Shown here in pieces: positions 38,494 through 47,300 of a stretch of DNA of 64,000 nt; within the stretch, counting starts at the first letter, position 1, and every line of letters begins with the position of its first letter. Below the pieces are notes generated by a model. The model searched no databases. It was not told the origin of the DNA and was given only the letters and a program-made list of their open reading frames with translations. The translations under genes were made by a program, and so were the position numbers. Source of the DNA: JBJSXJ01 sp044235425 (GTDB lineage Bacteria > Planctomycetota > Planctomycetia > Pirellulales > Pirellulaceae); assembly GCA_044235425.1 (NCBI GenBank), contig JBIIHW010000028.1:1-64000 (forward strand), read 5' to 3'.

Positions 38494-38907
38494 GTGAACT
38501 CGGTTATGGATCTGGCCGGGAAACGGGATCGCTGGATGCGGCGAGTGGATCAGGTGAGTATCGCCATTCTGACCTCGGCAGGACTGCTCCTGCTCCTCAG
38601 TCATTGGTGTTATCGAGGTGCATTATCGGGGCGTTATCTGGAATTTGATGCCGCTACCGATGATCAGCTGCCCAAATTCATGGTGAGTGTCAATCAAGCG
38701 GACTGGCCGGAATTAATGTTATTGCCCGGCATCGGAGAAACGATGGCTCGACGCATTGTGGACTGGCGCGATCGTCAAGGACCGTTTCGGGCAGTGGCGG
38801 ATTTGGAGCAAGTGCCCGGTATTGGCAGTCGCACGGCACAACGGATCGCCGCTCAAATCTCCTTCGAAATCACCCCCGCCGTGCGCGAGGCGGACGAATC
38901 ACGGTGA
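38494..38907 (+). CDS. ComEA-like helix-hairpin-helix membrane protein
   Basis: 137 residues. One membrane helix near 25-45 (VSIAILTSAGLLLLLSHWC), then two helix-hairpin-helix motifs: LMLLPGIGETMARRIVDWR and LEQVPGIGSRTAQRIAAQI. This is the ComEA layout, a DNA receptor of natural transformation; short HhH proteins of this type also occur outside competence systems. The start could be GTG 38494 or ATG 38506, with neither showing a clear ribosome site. It precedes uvrB by 62 bp on the same strand. Confidence 0.75.
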   Translation: MNSVMDLAGKRDRWMRRVDQVSIAILTSAGLLLLLSHWCYRGALSGRYLEFDAATDDQLPKFMVSVNQADWPELMLLPGIGETMARRIVDWRDRQGPFRAVADLEQVPGIGSRTAQRIAAQISFEITPAVREADESR

Positions 38908-38969
38908 TCAACAGCTAGAGAAACAACGAGCCGAACATTCGGCTCACGCAATGTCACGAGGGGCAAACG

Positions 38970-41069
38970 GTGTCGGATTTAATCCAACGAAATGCAGGCG
39001 CGGAATATCAGCTCTGTAGTGCTTTTCAACCCGCCGGCGATCAGCCGCAGGCGATCGAAGCACTGACTCATGGTTTGCAGCAAGGGAAACGCCACCAAGT
39101 GTTACTGGGCGTGACGGGTTCGGGCAAAACGTTCACGATGGCTAACGTCATCCAGCGACTACGTCGCCCGGCCCTCGTCATCTCACACAACAAAACGCTC
39201 GCTGCCCAGCTCTATGCAGAATTCAAGGAGTTCTTCCCGCACAACGCCGTTCATTACTTCGTGAGTTATTACGACTATTATCAACCCGAGGCTTATATTC
39301 CGCAGCGCGACATCTACATTGAAAAAGATGCCTCCATCAACGATCAAATCGATCGTTTACGACTGGCTGCCACAAGTGCTTTGGTTAGTCGCCGCGACGT
39401 GGTGATTGTCGCCAGCGTCTCCAGCATCTACGGTTTGGGATCACCGGATGACTATAAGGAAATGATGGTACCGGTCATTCGCGGAGGCACTTTGGACCGC
39501 GACGATCTGCTGCGGCGGTTAATCGATATTCAATACGACCGCAACGACGCCAACTTTGAACGCGGCAAATTCCGCGTCCGCGGCGATTGCGTGGAAATCT
39601 GGCCGTCGTATGAGGAGTTTGCCTATCGCATCGAACTCTGGGGCGACGAAGTCGATCAGCTCGCCTACATCAACCCACTCACCGGTGACATTCTCAGTCG
39701 CCAGCAAGAACTTTTCATTTACCCCGCTAAACACTTCGTGCTTCCCGAGTCTCGCATCGAACGCGCCGTCGCGGAAATCAAAGCGGAACTGGATGAACGA
39801 CTCATCGTACTACGCGAACAGGGCAAACTGCTTGAAGCTCAGCGGCTGAACGCTCGCACGCGCTTCGATATAGAGATGCTCACCGAAGTGGGATATTGTC
39901 CGGGTGTGGAGAATTACAGTCGCCCACTCTCTGGCCGCCCACCCGGATCCGCCCCTTATACGCTTTATGATTTTTTCCCGAGTGACTTCCTGCTGTTCGT
40001 CGACGAATCGCATGTGACGGTTTCTCAAATTCGAGCGATGTACTTTGGTGACCGTAATCGCAAAGTCACGTTGGTGGAACATGGATTTCGACTCCCCAGC
40101 GCACTCGACAATCGCCCCATGACGTTCGAGGAGTGGGAAAACAAAGTACCGCAAGCGGTTTACGTTTCAGCCACTCCTGGTGACTACGAATTGGAAAAAA
40201 CGGGCGGCGAAGTGGTCGAGCAGATTATTCGTCCGACGGGACTGCTCGACCCCATCATCGAAGTGTCACCGGCCCAGGGACAAGTCGCCCACTTGGTGGA
40301 GCAGATCCATGAACGGACGGCGGTGAAAGAGCGAGTCTTAGTGACAACGCTTACCAAACGCATGGCGGAGGATCTGGCGGATTACCTGAGCAAGAAGGGA
40401 ATCGCCTGTCAGTGGCTGCACAGTGAACTAGATGCGTTTGAACGTGTTGAGCTACTGCGGGACTTGCGGACCGGAAAATTTGACGTGCTCGTCGGCGTCA
40501 ATCTGCTGCGTGAAGGCCTCGATCTGCCCGAAGTATCGCTCGTCGCGATCCTCGATGCGGACAAGGAAGGCTTTCTCCGCAGCGAGACGTCGCTCATCCA
40601 AACCATCGGCCGCTCGGCCCGTAACGTCAACGCCAAAGTCATTTTGTATGGTGATAAAGTGACGGATTCGATGCAGCGTGCCATCGAGGAAACTCGGCGG
40701 CGGCGAGCGGTGCAGGAAGAGTACAACCGCCAGCATGGGATCACTCCGGAAACGGTGCGCAAGAACATTCGCGCCGGGATTGAAGCTGAGGTTGCCGCTC
40801 ACCAACAGGCCAACGCCGCCGTTGGTCGCTCGTCCGACACGCAGTACATCACCGAAGAGTTTCTCACGGAGCTGGAAGGTGAAATGTTGGAAGCGGCGGA
40901 GAAGCTGGAATTTGAGCGGGCGGCGGCGCTACGCGACCGCATCACAAAGATGCGCGAGGCGATGGGCCGCCCGGTGGACGAAGTCGACGTGAAGACCCCG
41001 CGCCGCGGCGGTCGAGGTCGCGGCGGCGGCCAGAGCGGCCGGCAAAAAGTCCCACGGCCCAAGCGGTGA
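38970..41069 (+). CDS. uvrB: Excinuclease ABC subunit B
   Basis: 699-residue nucleotide-excision-repair helicase that receives damaged DNA from UvrA and recruits UvrC. Landmarks: Walker A GVTGSGKTFT, the beta-hairpin region HYFVSYYDYYQPEAYIP, LLFVDESHVTV, YVSATPGDYELE, the helicase motif GVNLLREGLDLPEVSLV with QTIGRSARN, and a C-terminal UVR motif (LEAAEKLEFERAAALRDRI). The tail adds a Gly/Arg-rich basic extension. The start is GTG 38970 with GAGGGG upstream. Length and motifs are normal. Confidence 0.97.
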   Translation: MSDLIQRNAGAEYQLCSAFQPAGDQPQAIEALTHGLQQGKRHQVLLGVTGSGKTFTMANVIQRLRRPALVISHNKTLAAQLYAEFKEFFPHNAVHYFVSYYDYYQPEAYIPQRDIYIEKDASINDQIDRLRLAATSALVSRRDVVIVASVSSIYGLGSPDDYKEMMVPVIRGGTLDRDDLLRRLIDIQYDRNDANFERGKFRVRGDCVEIWPSYEEFAYRIELWGDEVDQLAYINPLTGDILSRQQELFIYPAKHFVLPESRIERAVAEIKAELDERLIVLREQGKLLEAQRLNARTRFDIEMLTEVGYCPGVENYSRPLSGRPPGSAPYTLYDFFPSDFLLFVDESHVTVSQIRAMYFGDRNRKVTLVEHGFRLPSALDNRPMTFEEWENKVPQAVYVSATPGDYELEKTGGEVVEQIIRPTGLLDPIIEVSPAQGQVAHLVEQIHERTAVKERVLVTTLTKRMAEDLADYLSKKGIACQWLHSELDAFERVELLRDLRTGKFDVLVGVNLLREGLDLPEVSLVAILDADKEGFLRSETSLIQTIGRSARNVNAKVILYGDKVTDSMQRAIEETRRRRAVQEEYNRQHGITPETVRKNIRAGIEAEVAAHQQANAAVGRSSDTQYITEEFLTELEGEMLEAAEKLEFERAAALRDRITKMREAMGRPVDEVDVKTPRRGGRGRGGGQSGRQKVPRPKR

Positions 41070-41577
41070 CGTCGAGGCAATTCGGCAATGCCATCGATCC
41101 ATGCCGCATCGTTCATAGAGCCCACCTCGACTCCCTACGCTTCCTGTATGTTGTATACCCCTTGCAAAGATCGCGGAGTTTTATCGTCGGCGTAGCTTCC
41201 TCACACTCTGTGCCCTCCGTGACTCTGTGTTTCATAAATCCCTAGAACTTCTCGCTCAGCAAATTCCCCCAGAATCGCGACGTGATGACATCAACGCCGC
41301 GCTGGCAAGTCGCTCGCCACGCATCACCAAGGCCACGGCTCCGCCGTTCCGGATTTCAATGTGAGAACAGGTCGGTGCGCCGATTACCAGGGACTTCATC
41401 CCTGGCTATCCAATGCCATCGCTCCGCGACTTCGGACGCACTATTTTGATGTTTGCGTCTGCGATGTTAAATCCTGGCCCTGTGCTGAAACCGCGCTCCG
41501 CCGTTCGTTGCGTCGTCGCTACGTCTCGTCCCTCGACTGCGCTCTCGACGCACTCACTGGCCGGCTGCCGGTTCTGT
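41070..41577. other. Left flank of the DGR cassette
   Basis: 508 bp with no gene. It holds the left copy of the 101-bp direct repeat (41181-41281), an ACGGCTCCGCCGTTCCGGA motif at about 41332-41350 whose first 15 bases recur near 15339, and GC-rich sequence rich in short inverted repeats up to the stop codon of the FGE sensor. Confidence 0.6.
41181..41281 (+). repeat. Left 101-bp direct repeat flanking the DGR cassette
   Basis: Matches 50473-50573 at 100 of 101 positions in the same orientation (C at 41196 versus T). Weaker similarity continues ~20 bp leftward (CTTGCAA at 41161 versus 50455). The two copies enclose all six genes of the cassette. It could be a recombination or insertion scar, or two copies of a dispersed intergenic repeat. 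Confidence 0.95.
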
Positions 41578-41592
41578 TCAGCCTGCCTGAAC
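41576..41592 (-). other. Hairpin at the 3' end of VR1
   Basis: GTTCAG (41576-41581) and CTGAAC (41587-41592) form a 6-bp stem with a 5-nt loop, overlapping the stop codon of the sensor and the 3' edge of VR1. In the Bordetella phage DGR a DNA hairpin just past the VR aids retrohoming; this one is similarly placed. Its function here is inferred. Confidence 0.45.
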
Positions 41593-42483
41593 TCGGACGC
41601 AGCGAAAGCCCAGGGAGCCGCTCCGGGGGCCCGGAACGATCGCGGGGCGAGAGGCCGAGCGCGCGCTCCGCGCGTCGCCGTCCCAGCCACCGCCCCGAAT
41701 GAGCCGAGCCGCGCCTGGCTTTGACGGTCCCACGGGATCGCTTACGGCCTTGGACGTATAAGTTCGCTTGCCATCTTCACACCACTCCCAAACATTGCCG
41801 AGCATGTCGTAAAGTCCATAGTTGTTTGGCTTCTTCTTGGCAACTTTGCGACTTCCTGCACGAGTATGTTGATATTGCTTTTCCGACCAATCAGATGAGT
41901 CCCACCCATCGCTTAAGTCAAAATTGACGCCTGAATTCCCGCCATACCACGCAATGGAATCAAGCACGGGTGCAAAGTTTTTTCCGATCATTTCCATCTC
42001 ACCGGCATAGGTGGCGGTGGTCGTTCCACCACGGCAAGCGTATTCCCATCGTGATTCCGTTGGTAACGCCAAGCAGAGCCCCGGTATCAATTCGTTGATT
42101 CGTTCCACAAAGTTCTGGCAGTCCTGCCATGACACTTGCTCCACAGGTCGCTCATCATCGGGAAAACGACTGGGGTTCTCTGGCATCACCGCTCTCCACA
42201 GCCCCTGAGTGCACGGTGTATCGAAGATCCAAAAACCATTGGAAATCGTCACCTCATGAAGCGGTCCTTCGTCGTCATATCGGCCCGCTTCGGATATTGG
42301 TGAGCCCATTGTGAACGTCGCCGGTGGCAGCCACCGCATACGCTGAGTAACGAGAGTCGCATCCAACGGCAGTGAAAACTCAACAAACACACCGTAGCGG
42401 TCCTGTCCCCAGCCCGAAGCCCAGCGCGGTGGATGACCATGCGCCAAGGGATGATCAATCGATCGAGTGCTTAGTGGAACCAT
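41578..42483 (-). CDS. Stand-alone FGE-fold sensor with VR1 (DGR target 1)
   Basis: 301 residues, nearly all one formylglycine-generating-enzyme-like (FGE-sulfatase, PF03781) domain, a C-type-lectin-like fold: RMRWLPPATFTMGSPI, FDTPCTQGLWRAVM, ALPTESRWEYACRGG, YDMLGNVWEWCEDG and GFRCVRV. The N-terminal ~45 residues resemble the pre-FGE segments of the large sensor (QDRYGVFVEF versus RDRLGLWSEF). VR1 encodes residues ~256-299. The paired cysteines that true FGE carries after RGGSY are absent, so it is probably a binding protein, not a sulfatase activator. It is the last gene of the cassette, read after the TR. Upstream ribosome signals are weak, but ATG 42483 gives the full domain. Confidence 0.9.
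   Translation of the reverse strand: MVPLSTRSIDHPLAHGHPPRWASGWGQDRYGVFVEFSLPLDATLVTQRMRWLPPATFTMGSPISEAGRYDDEGPLHEVTISNGFWIFDTPCTQGLWRAVMPENPSRFPDDERPVEQVSWQDCQNFVERINELIPGLCLALPTESRWEYACRGGTTTATYAGEMEMIGKNFAPVLDSIAWYGGNSGVNFDLSDGWDSSDWSEKQYQHTRAGSRKVAKKKPNNYGLYDMLGNVWEWCEDGKRTYTSKAVSDPVGPSKPGAARLIRGGGWDGDARSARSASRPAIVPGPRSGSLGFRCVRVQAG
41587..41718 (-). other. Variable repeat VR1
   Basis: Aligns without gaps to the TR (offset 1,050). There are 19 differences in 132 positions, and every one lies at an adenine of the TR sense strand (T on the plus strand): A to G, C or T. None of the 104 non-adenine positions differ. It sits at the C-terminal end of the FGE gene, the usual place for a DGR variable repeat. 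Confidence 0.96.
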
Positions 42484-42578
42484 AAGAAAAAGTTCACTTC
42501 AAAAAAGCGGCCTGCCGGCGAGTGTTCACCCGCGCATCCACGAAGGCTACTAGCACACCGGAGGCCATTTGGTTTTCG

Positions 42579-42596
42579 CCGGTGATCTCTCACCGG
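42579..42596 (-). other. Hairpin just past the TR
   Basis: CCGGTGA (42579-42585) and TCACCGG (42590-42596) form a perfect 7-bp stem with a 4-nt loop, 40 bases beyond the 3' end of the TR in transcription direction and ahead of the target-1 gene. It could end or stabilise the TR RNA. It has no U-tract. Confidence 0.5.
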
Positions 42597-42636
42597 ACTG
42601 GATGACCGTCTGTTCAAATGCGAAATCCATCGCAGG

Positions 42637-42768
42637 CTGAATTCGGACGCAGCGAAAGCCCAGGTTGTCGTTCCGGTTGCCCGGATCGATCGCGTTGCGA
42701 TAGGCCGAGCGCGCGTTCCGCGCGTTGTCGTTCCAGCTACCGCCCCGAATGAGCCGATCCGCGTCTTG
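42637..42768 (-). other. Template repeat (TR) of the DGR
   Basis: A 132-bp noncoding segment 26 bp past the RT stop codon, lying in the 311-bp gap before target 1. Read in the VR frame it would spell an FGE C-terminus whose variable sites are mostly Asn codons (SWNDNARNARSAYRNAIDPG, then NRNDN). That abundance of AAC is typical of DGR templates. It holds 28 adenines; VR1 is changed at 19 and VR2 at 12 of them. It shares the invariant 3' block encoding LGFRCVR with both VRs, the expected IMH region. A small stem (TCACC/GGTGA, 42775-42788) lies between the RT stop and the TR. Confidence 0.96.
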
Positions 42769-42794
42769 CGACGCTCACCCAAAGGTGAATCGTA

Positions 42795-43814
42795 TCAACC
42801 CTCATCACATGCCTCCAGTACCGGCACTCGAGCTAATTGCAAACGGCGCCAACCGGCACTGTCCGCATGAATAACAATGCCCAAAGCCGCCGAATATCCA
42901 CTCTGTAACTGATTTGCACTGATCTCCCCACGACAAAAACGTGACTCCCAGCGAGTGCGCGCGGCCGCATACAACTGGCGACGGCGTTGGGTCAACAGAA
43001 TTGTTCCCGGAAGCACTCGATACCCACAAAACGTGACCCCTGAGGTAGAGCGATTGACCTGACAATGCTCATGAAGGCTCAAACAAAGCTGATCGTGCAA
43101 GAAAATTCGACACCGTACGACCGCCTGCTGGGCTTCCTCCTTTGAATCGCACCAAAAAACCGTATCGTCCATATATCGAACAAGGCCTCGAACGCCAATA
43201 GTCTCCAAAAGATAACGATCGAGGGCATTGAGATAGTAGTTTGCAAAATGCTGCGAGGTTAATGCACCAATGGGCAACCCTTTTCCAGGCGCTGCTGCAT
43301 GAGAGTCTATTACCTTTTGAATCAAGTTCTGTAGAGAAGGGTCCTGGAATTTTTTCTTGACCATTTGAAAAAGGATGGAATGATCAATTCCTGGAAAGTA
43401 CTGACGAACATCAATTTTGGCGTACCAGGGAAACCGCCGACAGTGCGTCTGCGCTCGCTGTACGGCCGCGATTGCACCCTTACCAACACGACAGGCATAG
43501 GTATCGTCTATCAAAGCTCGGTCTAGAACTGGCCCTATGTGGTGAATTAACGCATGATGCAGAATTCGCTCTCTAAAGATCGGTGCATGAATAGTGCGAA
43601 GTTTGGGATCGAAGATTTGAAACGTCGTGGTTTGGCCAAGTCGGATTGTGTTGTGCAAAATCTCAATCGACAGTTGCCTGATTTGCTCATCGAAGTCATC
43701 GAAGAATCGTCGTACTTGTTCACGATCACGCTTACCTCTCGCAGCGAGAAAGCTGGCATGACAAAGCGTCCCCCAATCCGCGATGTCTCTATTTGTTAGT
43801 CTCGATCGCTTCAT
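42795..43814 (-). CDS. DGR reverse transcriptase
   Basis: 339-residue reverse transcriptase that copies the TR RNA with errors at adenines. Motifs in order: RT2-like TYACRVGKGAIAAVQ (~105), first catalytic Asp135 in YAKIDVRQYFPGI, the DGR-specific IGALTSQ at 182-188 (group II intron and retron enzymes have QGxxxSP-like forms), catalytic YMDD at 214-217, and the thumb-side GVTFCGYRVLPG. It has no maturase, endonuclease or protease domain. Its start lies inside the 3' end of the HRDC gene (26-bp overlap), so the two are translationally coupled. Confidence 0.97.
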   Translation of the reverse strand: MKRSRLTNRDIADWGTLCHASFLAARGKRDREQVRRFFDDFDEQIRQLSIEILHNTIRLGQTTTFQIFDPKLRTIHAPIFRERILHHALIHHIGPVLDRALIDDTYACRVGKGAIAAVQRAQTHCRRFPWYAKIDVRQYFPGIDHSILFQMVKKKFQDPSLQNLIQKVIDSHAAAPGKGLPIGALTSQHFANYYLNALDRYLLETIGVRGLVRYMDDTVFWCDSKEEAQQAVVRCRIFLHDQLCLSLHEHCQVNRSTSGVTFCGYRVLPGTILLTQRRRQLYAAARTRWESRFCRGEISANQLQSGYSAALGIVIHADSAGWRRLQLARVPVLEACDEG

Positions 43815-44283
43815 TGCTTTGTTTTGCTGTGTTCTCTGGAAAAAAATCCCGTAACAACGCGAGAAACGGCGCTCCGTACTTGGTCACTTTTGCGACACCT
43901 ACGCCGGGGATTTTTTGCATGGCGGTAGCAGTCACGATTCGGCCACGAACCATGTTGGCCATTTGTTCGTTGTTGAATATTGAAAAAGCTGGAACGCTGT
44001 CCTTCTCCGCAAGCGTGCGCCTGAGGTCCCGCAGCTTGGCGTAGACGGTAAAATCTTCCGCATTTAGTATTTCACGATAATCAATGCCTTGCTTACCGCG
44101 CGCTGTAGGAACGGGAATATCTTCGGCGGAGTAATGAACGCAGAGAGCCCAATAACTGTTTTCGCCAGCGGAAACAAACTCTCGTTGCACATTCAAAATA
44201 CGATTGCCTACAAGAAACCGATTGAGTTCTTCAACTCGTTTACCAGAGTCCGTCGCAGGGATGTAAAAAAACTGAAACTGCAT
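43789..44283 (-). CDS. HRDC-domain DGR accessory protein
   Basis: 164 residues. A unique N-terminal half (~1-75, FYIPATDSGKRVEELNRFL) is followed by an HRDC domain (~75-155: LRDLRRTLAEKDSVPAFSIF, then NNEQMANM, MQKIPGVGVAKVTKYG). HRDC modules bind nucleic acids in RecQ and RNase D. In some DGRs a small HRDC protein replaces Avd next to the RT, which fits this place. AAAGG lies about eight bases before ATG 44283. The gene begins 52 bp after the large sensor and overlaps the RT start. Confidence 0.9.
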   Translation of the reverse strand: MQFQFFYIPATDSGKRVEELNRFLVGNRILNVQREFVSAGENSYWALCVHYSAEDIPVPTARGKQGIDYREILNAEDFTVYAKLRDLRRTLAEKDSVPAFSIFNNEQMANMVRGRIVTATAMQKIPGVGVAKVTKYGAPFLALLRDFFPENTAKQSNEAIETNK

Positions 44284-44335
44284 GCTGAACCTTTCGACTT
44301 TGAATCCGATTTGCCCATTGTTATCGCTGATTTGC

Positions 44336-47300
44336 TCATGGCTGGCTGGGTACTGTGGGCACGTGAATACAGCGAAAGCCGATCAGGTTACTGCGAGTGA
44401 CTGGAAAGGCTTTATCGCGCGCGGCGGACTGGGAGTTTCGCATCTTAGCCCGCCAGCCGCCGCCGCGGATTACTCGCTCCCCGTCCCCATCTGACGGCCC
44501 CACGGGATTGACCACCGGCTCCACACCATACTCCCGCGGCCGATCCTGACACCATTCCCACACGTTGCCGTGCATATCAAATAGCCCCCACGAGTTCGCG
44601 GCAAAAGTGCCTACCGCGCAGGTCCCAGCGTCCACGTTCCGTGACTCGACGTGGGCCACGCCTTGAGTCGGTCGGTCGCCCCACGACCAACGCGTCTGCG
44701 ACCCAGCGAGGCACGCATATTCCCATTGGGCTTCGGTCGGCAGCCGCAGATTTAATCCAGGAACGCGCGCCGACAGTCGCTGCATGAACTCCTGGCTTTC
44801 TTGCCAGGATACGTTTTCCACCGGACGTTGCCCGCCGGGAAACTGGCTGGGATTGTGATCCCGAACGGTACTCCATAACGCCTGAGTCACCGGGGTATCG
44901 AACATCCAAAACCCGTCCGTGATCGTCACCTCATGTTGCGGAGCGGCGTTTACAACCGGCGACGACTCAGGATCGTCATCGCCCATTCGAAATCGGCCTG
45001 GCGGAATCCAGCGTAGCCGCTGCACAACGACCGCCCCGCCCTCCAGCTCCACCGCAAACTCGCTCCATAACCCCAATCGATCGCGACCGATCGCCGTCGC
45101 CCAAGTTGGCTGAATGAAGCGCTCCAGTTCGACCTCCAATAAATCCGTCTCGACGCGCAGCCTGGGCGCCTTGGGAATTTCACAAATTGGGCTGTCGCCC
45201 AATTGAATCGTGATGCGCCGTACGTCGCTGCGAGTCTTTTCGTCGGGTCGCTGCTCCGCTACGCTCCCCCTCCTCAAAGCCTCTCGCTCCGCCGGCTCCG
45301 CCACCCCCTGGTCTTGAACTCGGACGCAGCGAAAGCCCAGGCTGCCGTCCCGGTCGCCCGGATCGATCGCGAAGCGAGAGGCCGAGCGCGCGTGCCGCGC
45401 GTTGTCGTACCAGCTACCGCCCCGAATGAGCCGATCCGCGCCTGGTGCCATGGGGCCGACTGGATCGGTTATGGGTTGGTCGTCATAGCGGCGTTGTCCG
45501 TCCATACACCACTCCCTGACATTTCCATGCATTTCGAAGAGCCCCCAGGGGTTGGCGGGCAAGCTGCCAACCGGTACCGTCTTTTGCCGATAGAGCCCCT
45601 TAGAACCATTCGAATAGGGGTAGTTGCCATCGTAATTCACCTGCTCAGGTGTGATCTGATTGCCATACGAGAACGGGGTAACTGTCCCGGCGCGGCAGGC
45701 ATATTCCCACTGCGCTTCGGTGGGTAAGGCAAAACTGGAATCCGGAACCAACTTGGAGAGCTGGGTGACAAACTGCTGACAGTCATGCCACGTGACCCGC
45801 TCCACAGGCAAACGGTCACCCGAAAATCGGCTGGGATTCTTGCCGATCACCGCGCGCCACAACTCTTGCGTTACAGCGGTGTCAAACATCCAGTATCCTT
45901 GGCTGATCGTGACCACGTGCTGTGGCCCTTCATCCGAAAATCGCTCAGATTCTGTCACCGGCGATCCCATGCGAAACTGGCCCGCTGGAATCCAGCGTAA
46001 ACGCTGCACGACTTCCCCACGTTTGCCATCGGGAACCGCGATTTCACTCCAAGGACCGCATTGATCAGTCCCCCAACGTCGTGCCCAGGCCGGCGGCGTT
46101 CCCGTTTTCCAAAACCTCGGTTCCGGCCTGTCATCGTCAGCCCATACCACCAACGTATCGTTCGACGACCGCACATCGCATAACCAATGCTCCTGCTCGA
46201 ATGGGCGCGCCAGCCCGCTTGACTCCTTCTCTCGGAACGTCAACCAGCCGTGCTGCTGGCAGAGCTGCAGGTCGCGCACTGGTCCAGCCGGTAACTCGCG
46301 CGGATCGCCTTCCAGTAGCCGCTGATGATGATGGACCTGTCGGTGTAAACGGCGCAGCGGCTGATGACGAGCGAGAGCTTGCTCAGGCAATATCGCCGTT
46401 GTTCGCGCCAGCCAGTCCAGCAAGGAATCGTCGCGCAAGCCCGCCACTTGAGACGCCAGTACCGATTGCCAGCGCCGTGCATCCTCCGCGTCCACCCGAG
46501 GCAATAACGCCTCCGAATCCGCATCCAAACCCCAGATCTCACTGATCCAAACCTCCGGCGCAAGTTCTCGCCGCCACGAGCGAACGATTTCCAAAACCTG
46601 CCGACGCTCCTCCGCGGAAACGGTCGCGAAGCCCGACATCTGCTCGGGATCAGGAGTTGCCGCTCGATGATGCTTACTGAGCAAACGCGCATCTTGCCAG
46701 AAGTCCGATTCCAGTGAAGCATCCGCGGCAGATTCAACCATTTTGCGCACGGCGCGCAAGAGCCCAGGCTCAATCCGACGGAACGGTGACAGCAACCGAA
46801 ATAAACGATCGACGAGTTCGCGGCGTGCCGCCGGACTTTCACAACTTTGTGCGAGTGCCAGCTTTTGCCAAGGAATGATGTCCAGCTTGCTTCGTAACGC
46901 GGCAGAGACGCGCTGCGGCGAACAAGGTACCACAACCAGCGCCTGCCCGCCCTGCCGCGTTAACTGGTCCGCCCAGTCCAGCCAGACCTTGGAACCACGA
47001 CCAGGAAGCAGCGCGCCGAGATCGCCGAGCACCACGATGGGCACATGCGGCTCTGGCAGTCGGTATTCCCCCAAGCCTCTTCCGGGAACGATCGATCGCA
47101 GGCTGTCCAGCAGCTCATCATAGACAGCCAACTGGACCGCACCGTGCGGAAGTAGCTTTTGTAGCTGCTGCTGAAAATAGCGCTGATCCTCAAGAAACGG
47201 AATCAAATGCTGACTGCGATCCAAAATCAATTGCACGCCATCTCCCCAGCGCCGAACGGACTGACGAGGAACATGGTCTAGGAATTGGCCGGTCGCCAAC

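Larger units (their letters stand above)
41587..45445 (-). mobile_element. Diversity-generating retroelement (TR, two VRs, RT, HRDC accessory)
   Basis: Complete DGR core. It comprises a reverse transcriptase of the DGR type (42795-43814), an HRDC-domain accessory protein (43789-44283), a template repeat (42637-42768) and two adenine-mutated variable repeats (41587-41718 and 45315-45445) in two FGE-fold genes. All parts read leftward. No avd-like gene is present; HRDC proteins are the known alternative partner in a subset of DGRs. The bounds given span VR1 to VR2; the large target extends further right. Confidence 0.95.

Noticed and set aside
42795..43814. Group II intron or retron reverse transcriptase
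   Set aside because: No maturase or endonuclease domain, no intron or msr/msd structure; the IGALTSQ motif and TR/VR pairs identify a DGR.
44336..44500. Third variable repeat at the C-terminus of the large sensor
   Set aside because: The protein loop is homologous, but the DNA does not align with the TR and differs at many non-adenine positions, so this FGE domain is not a DGR target.
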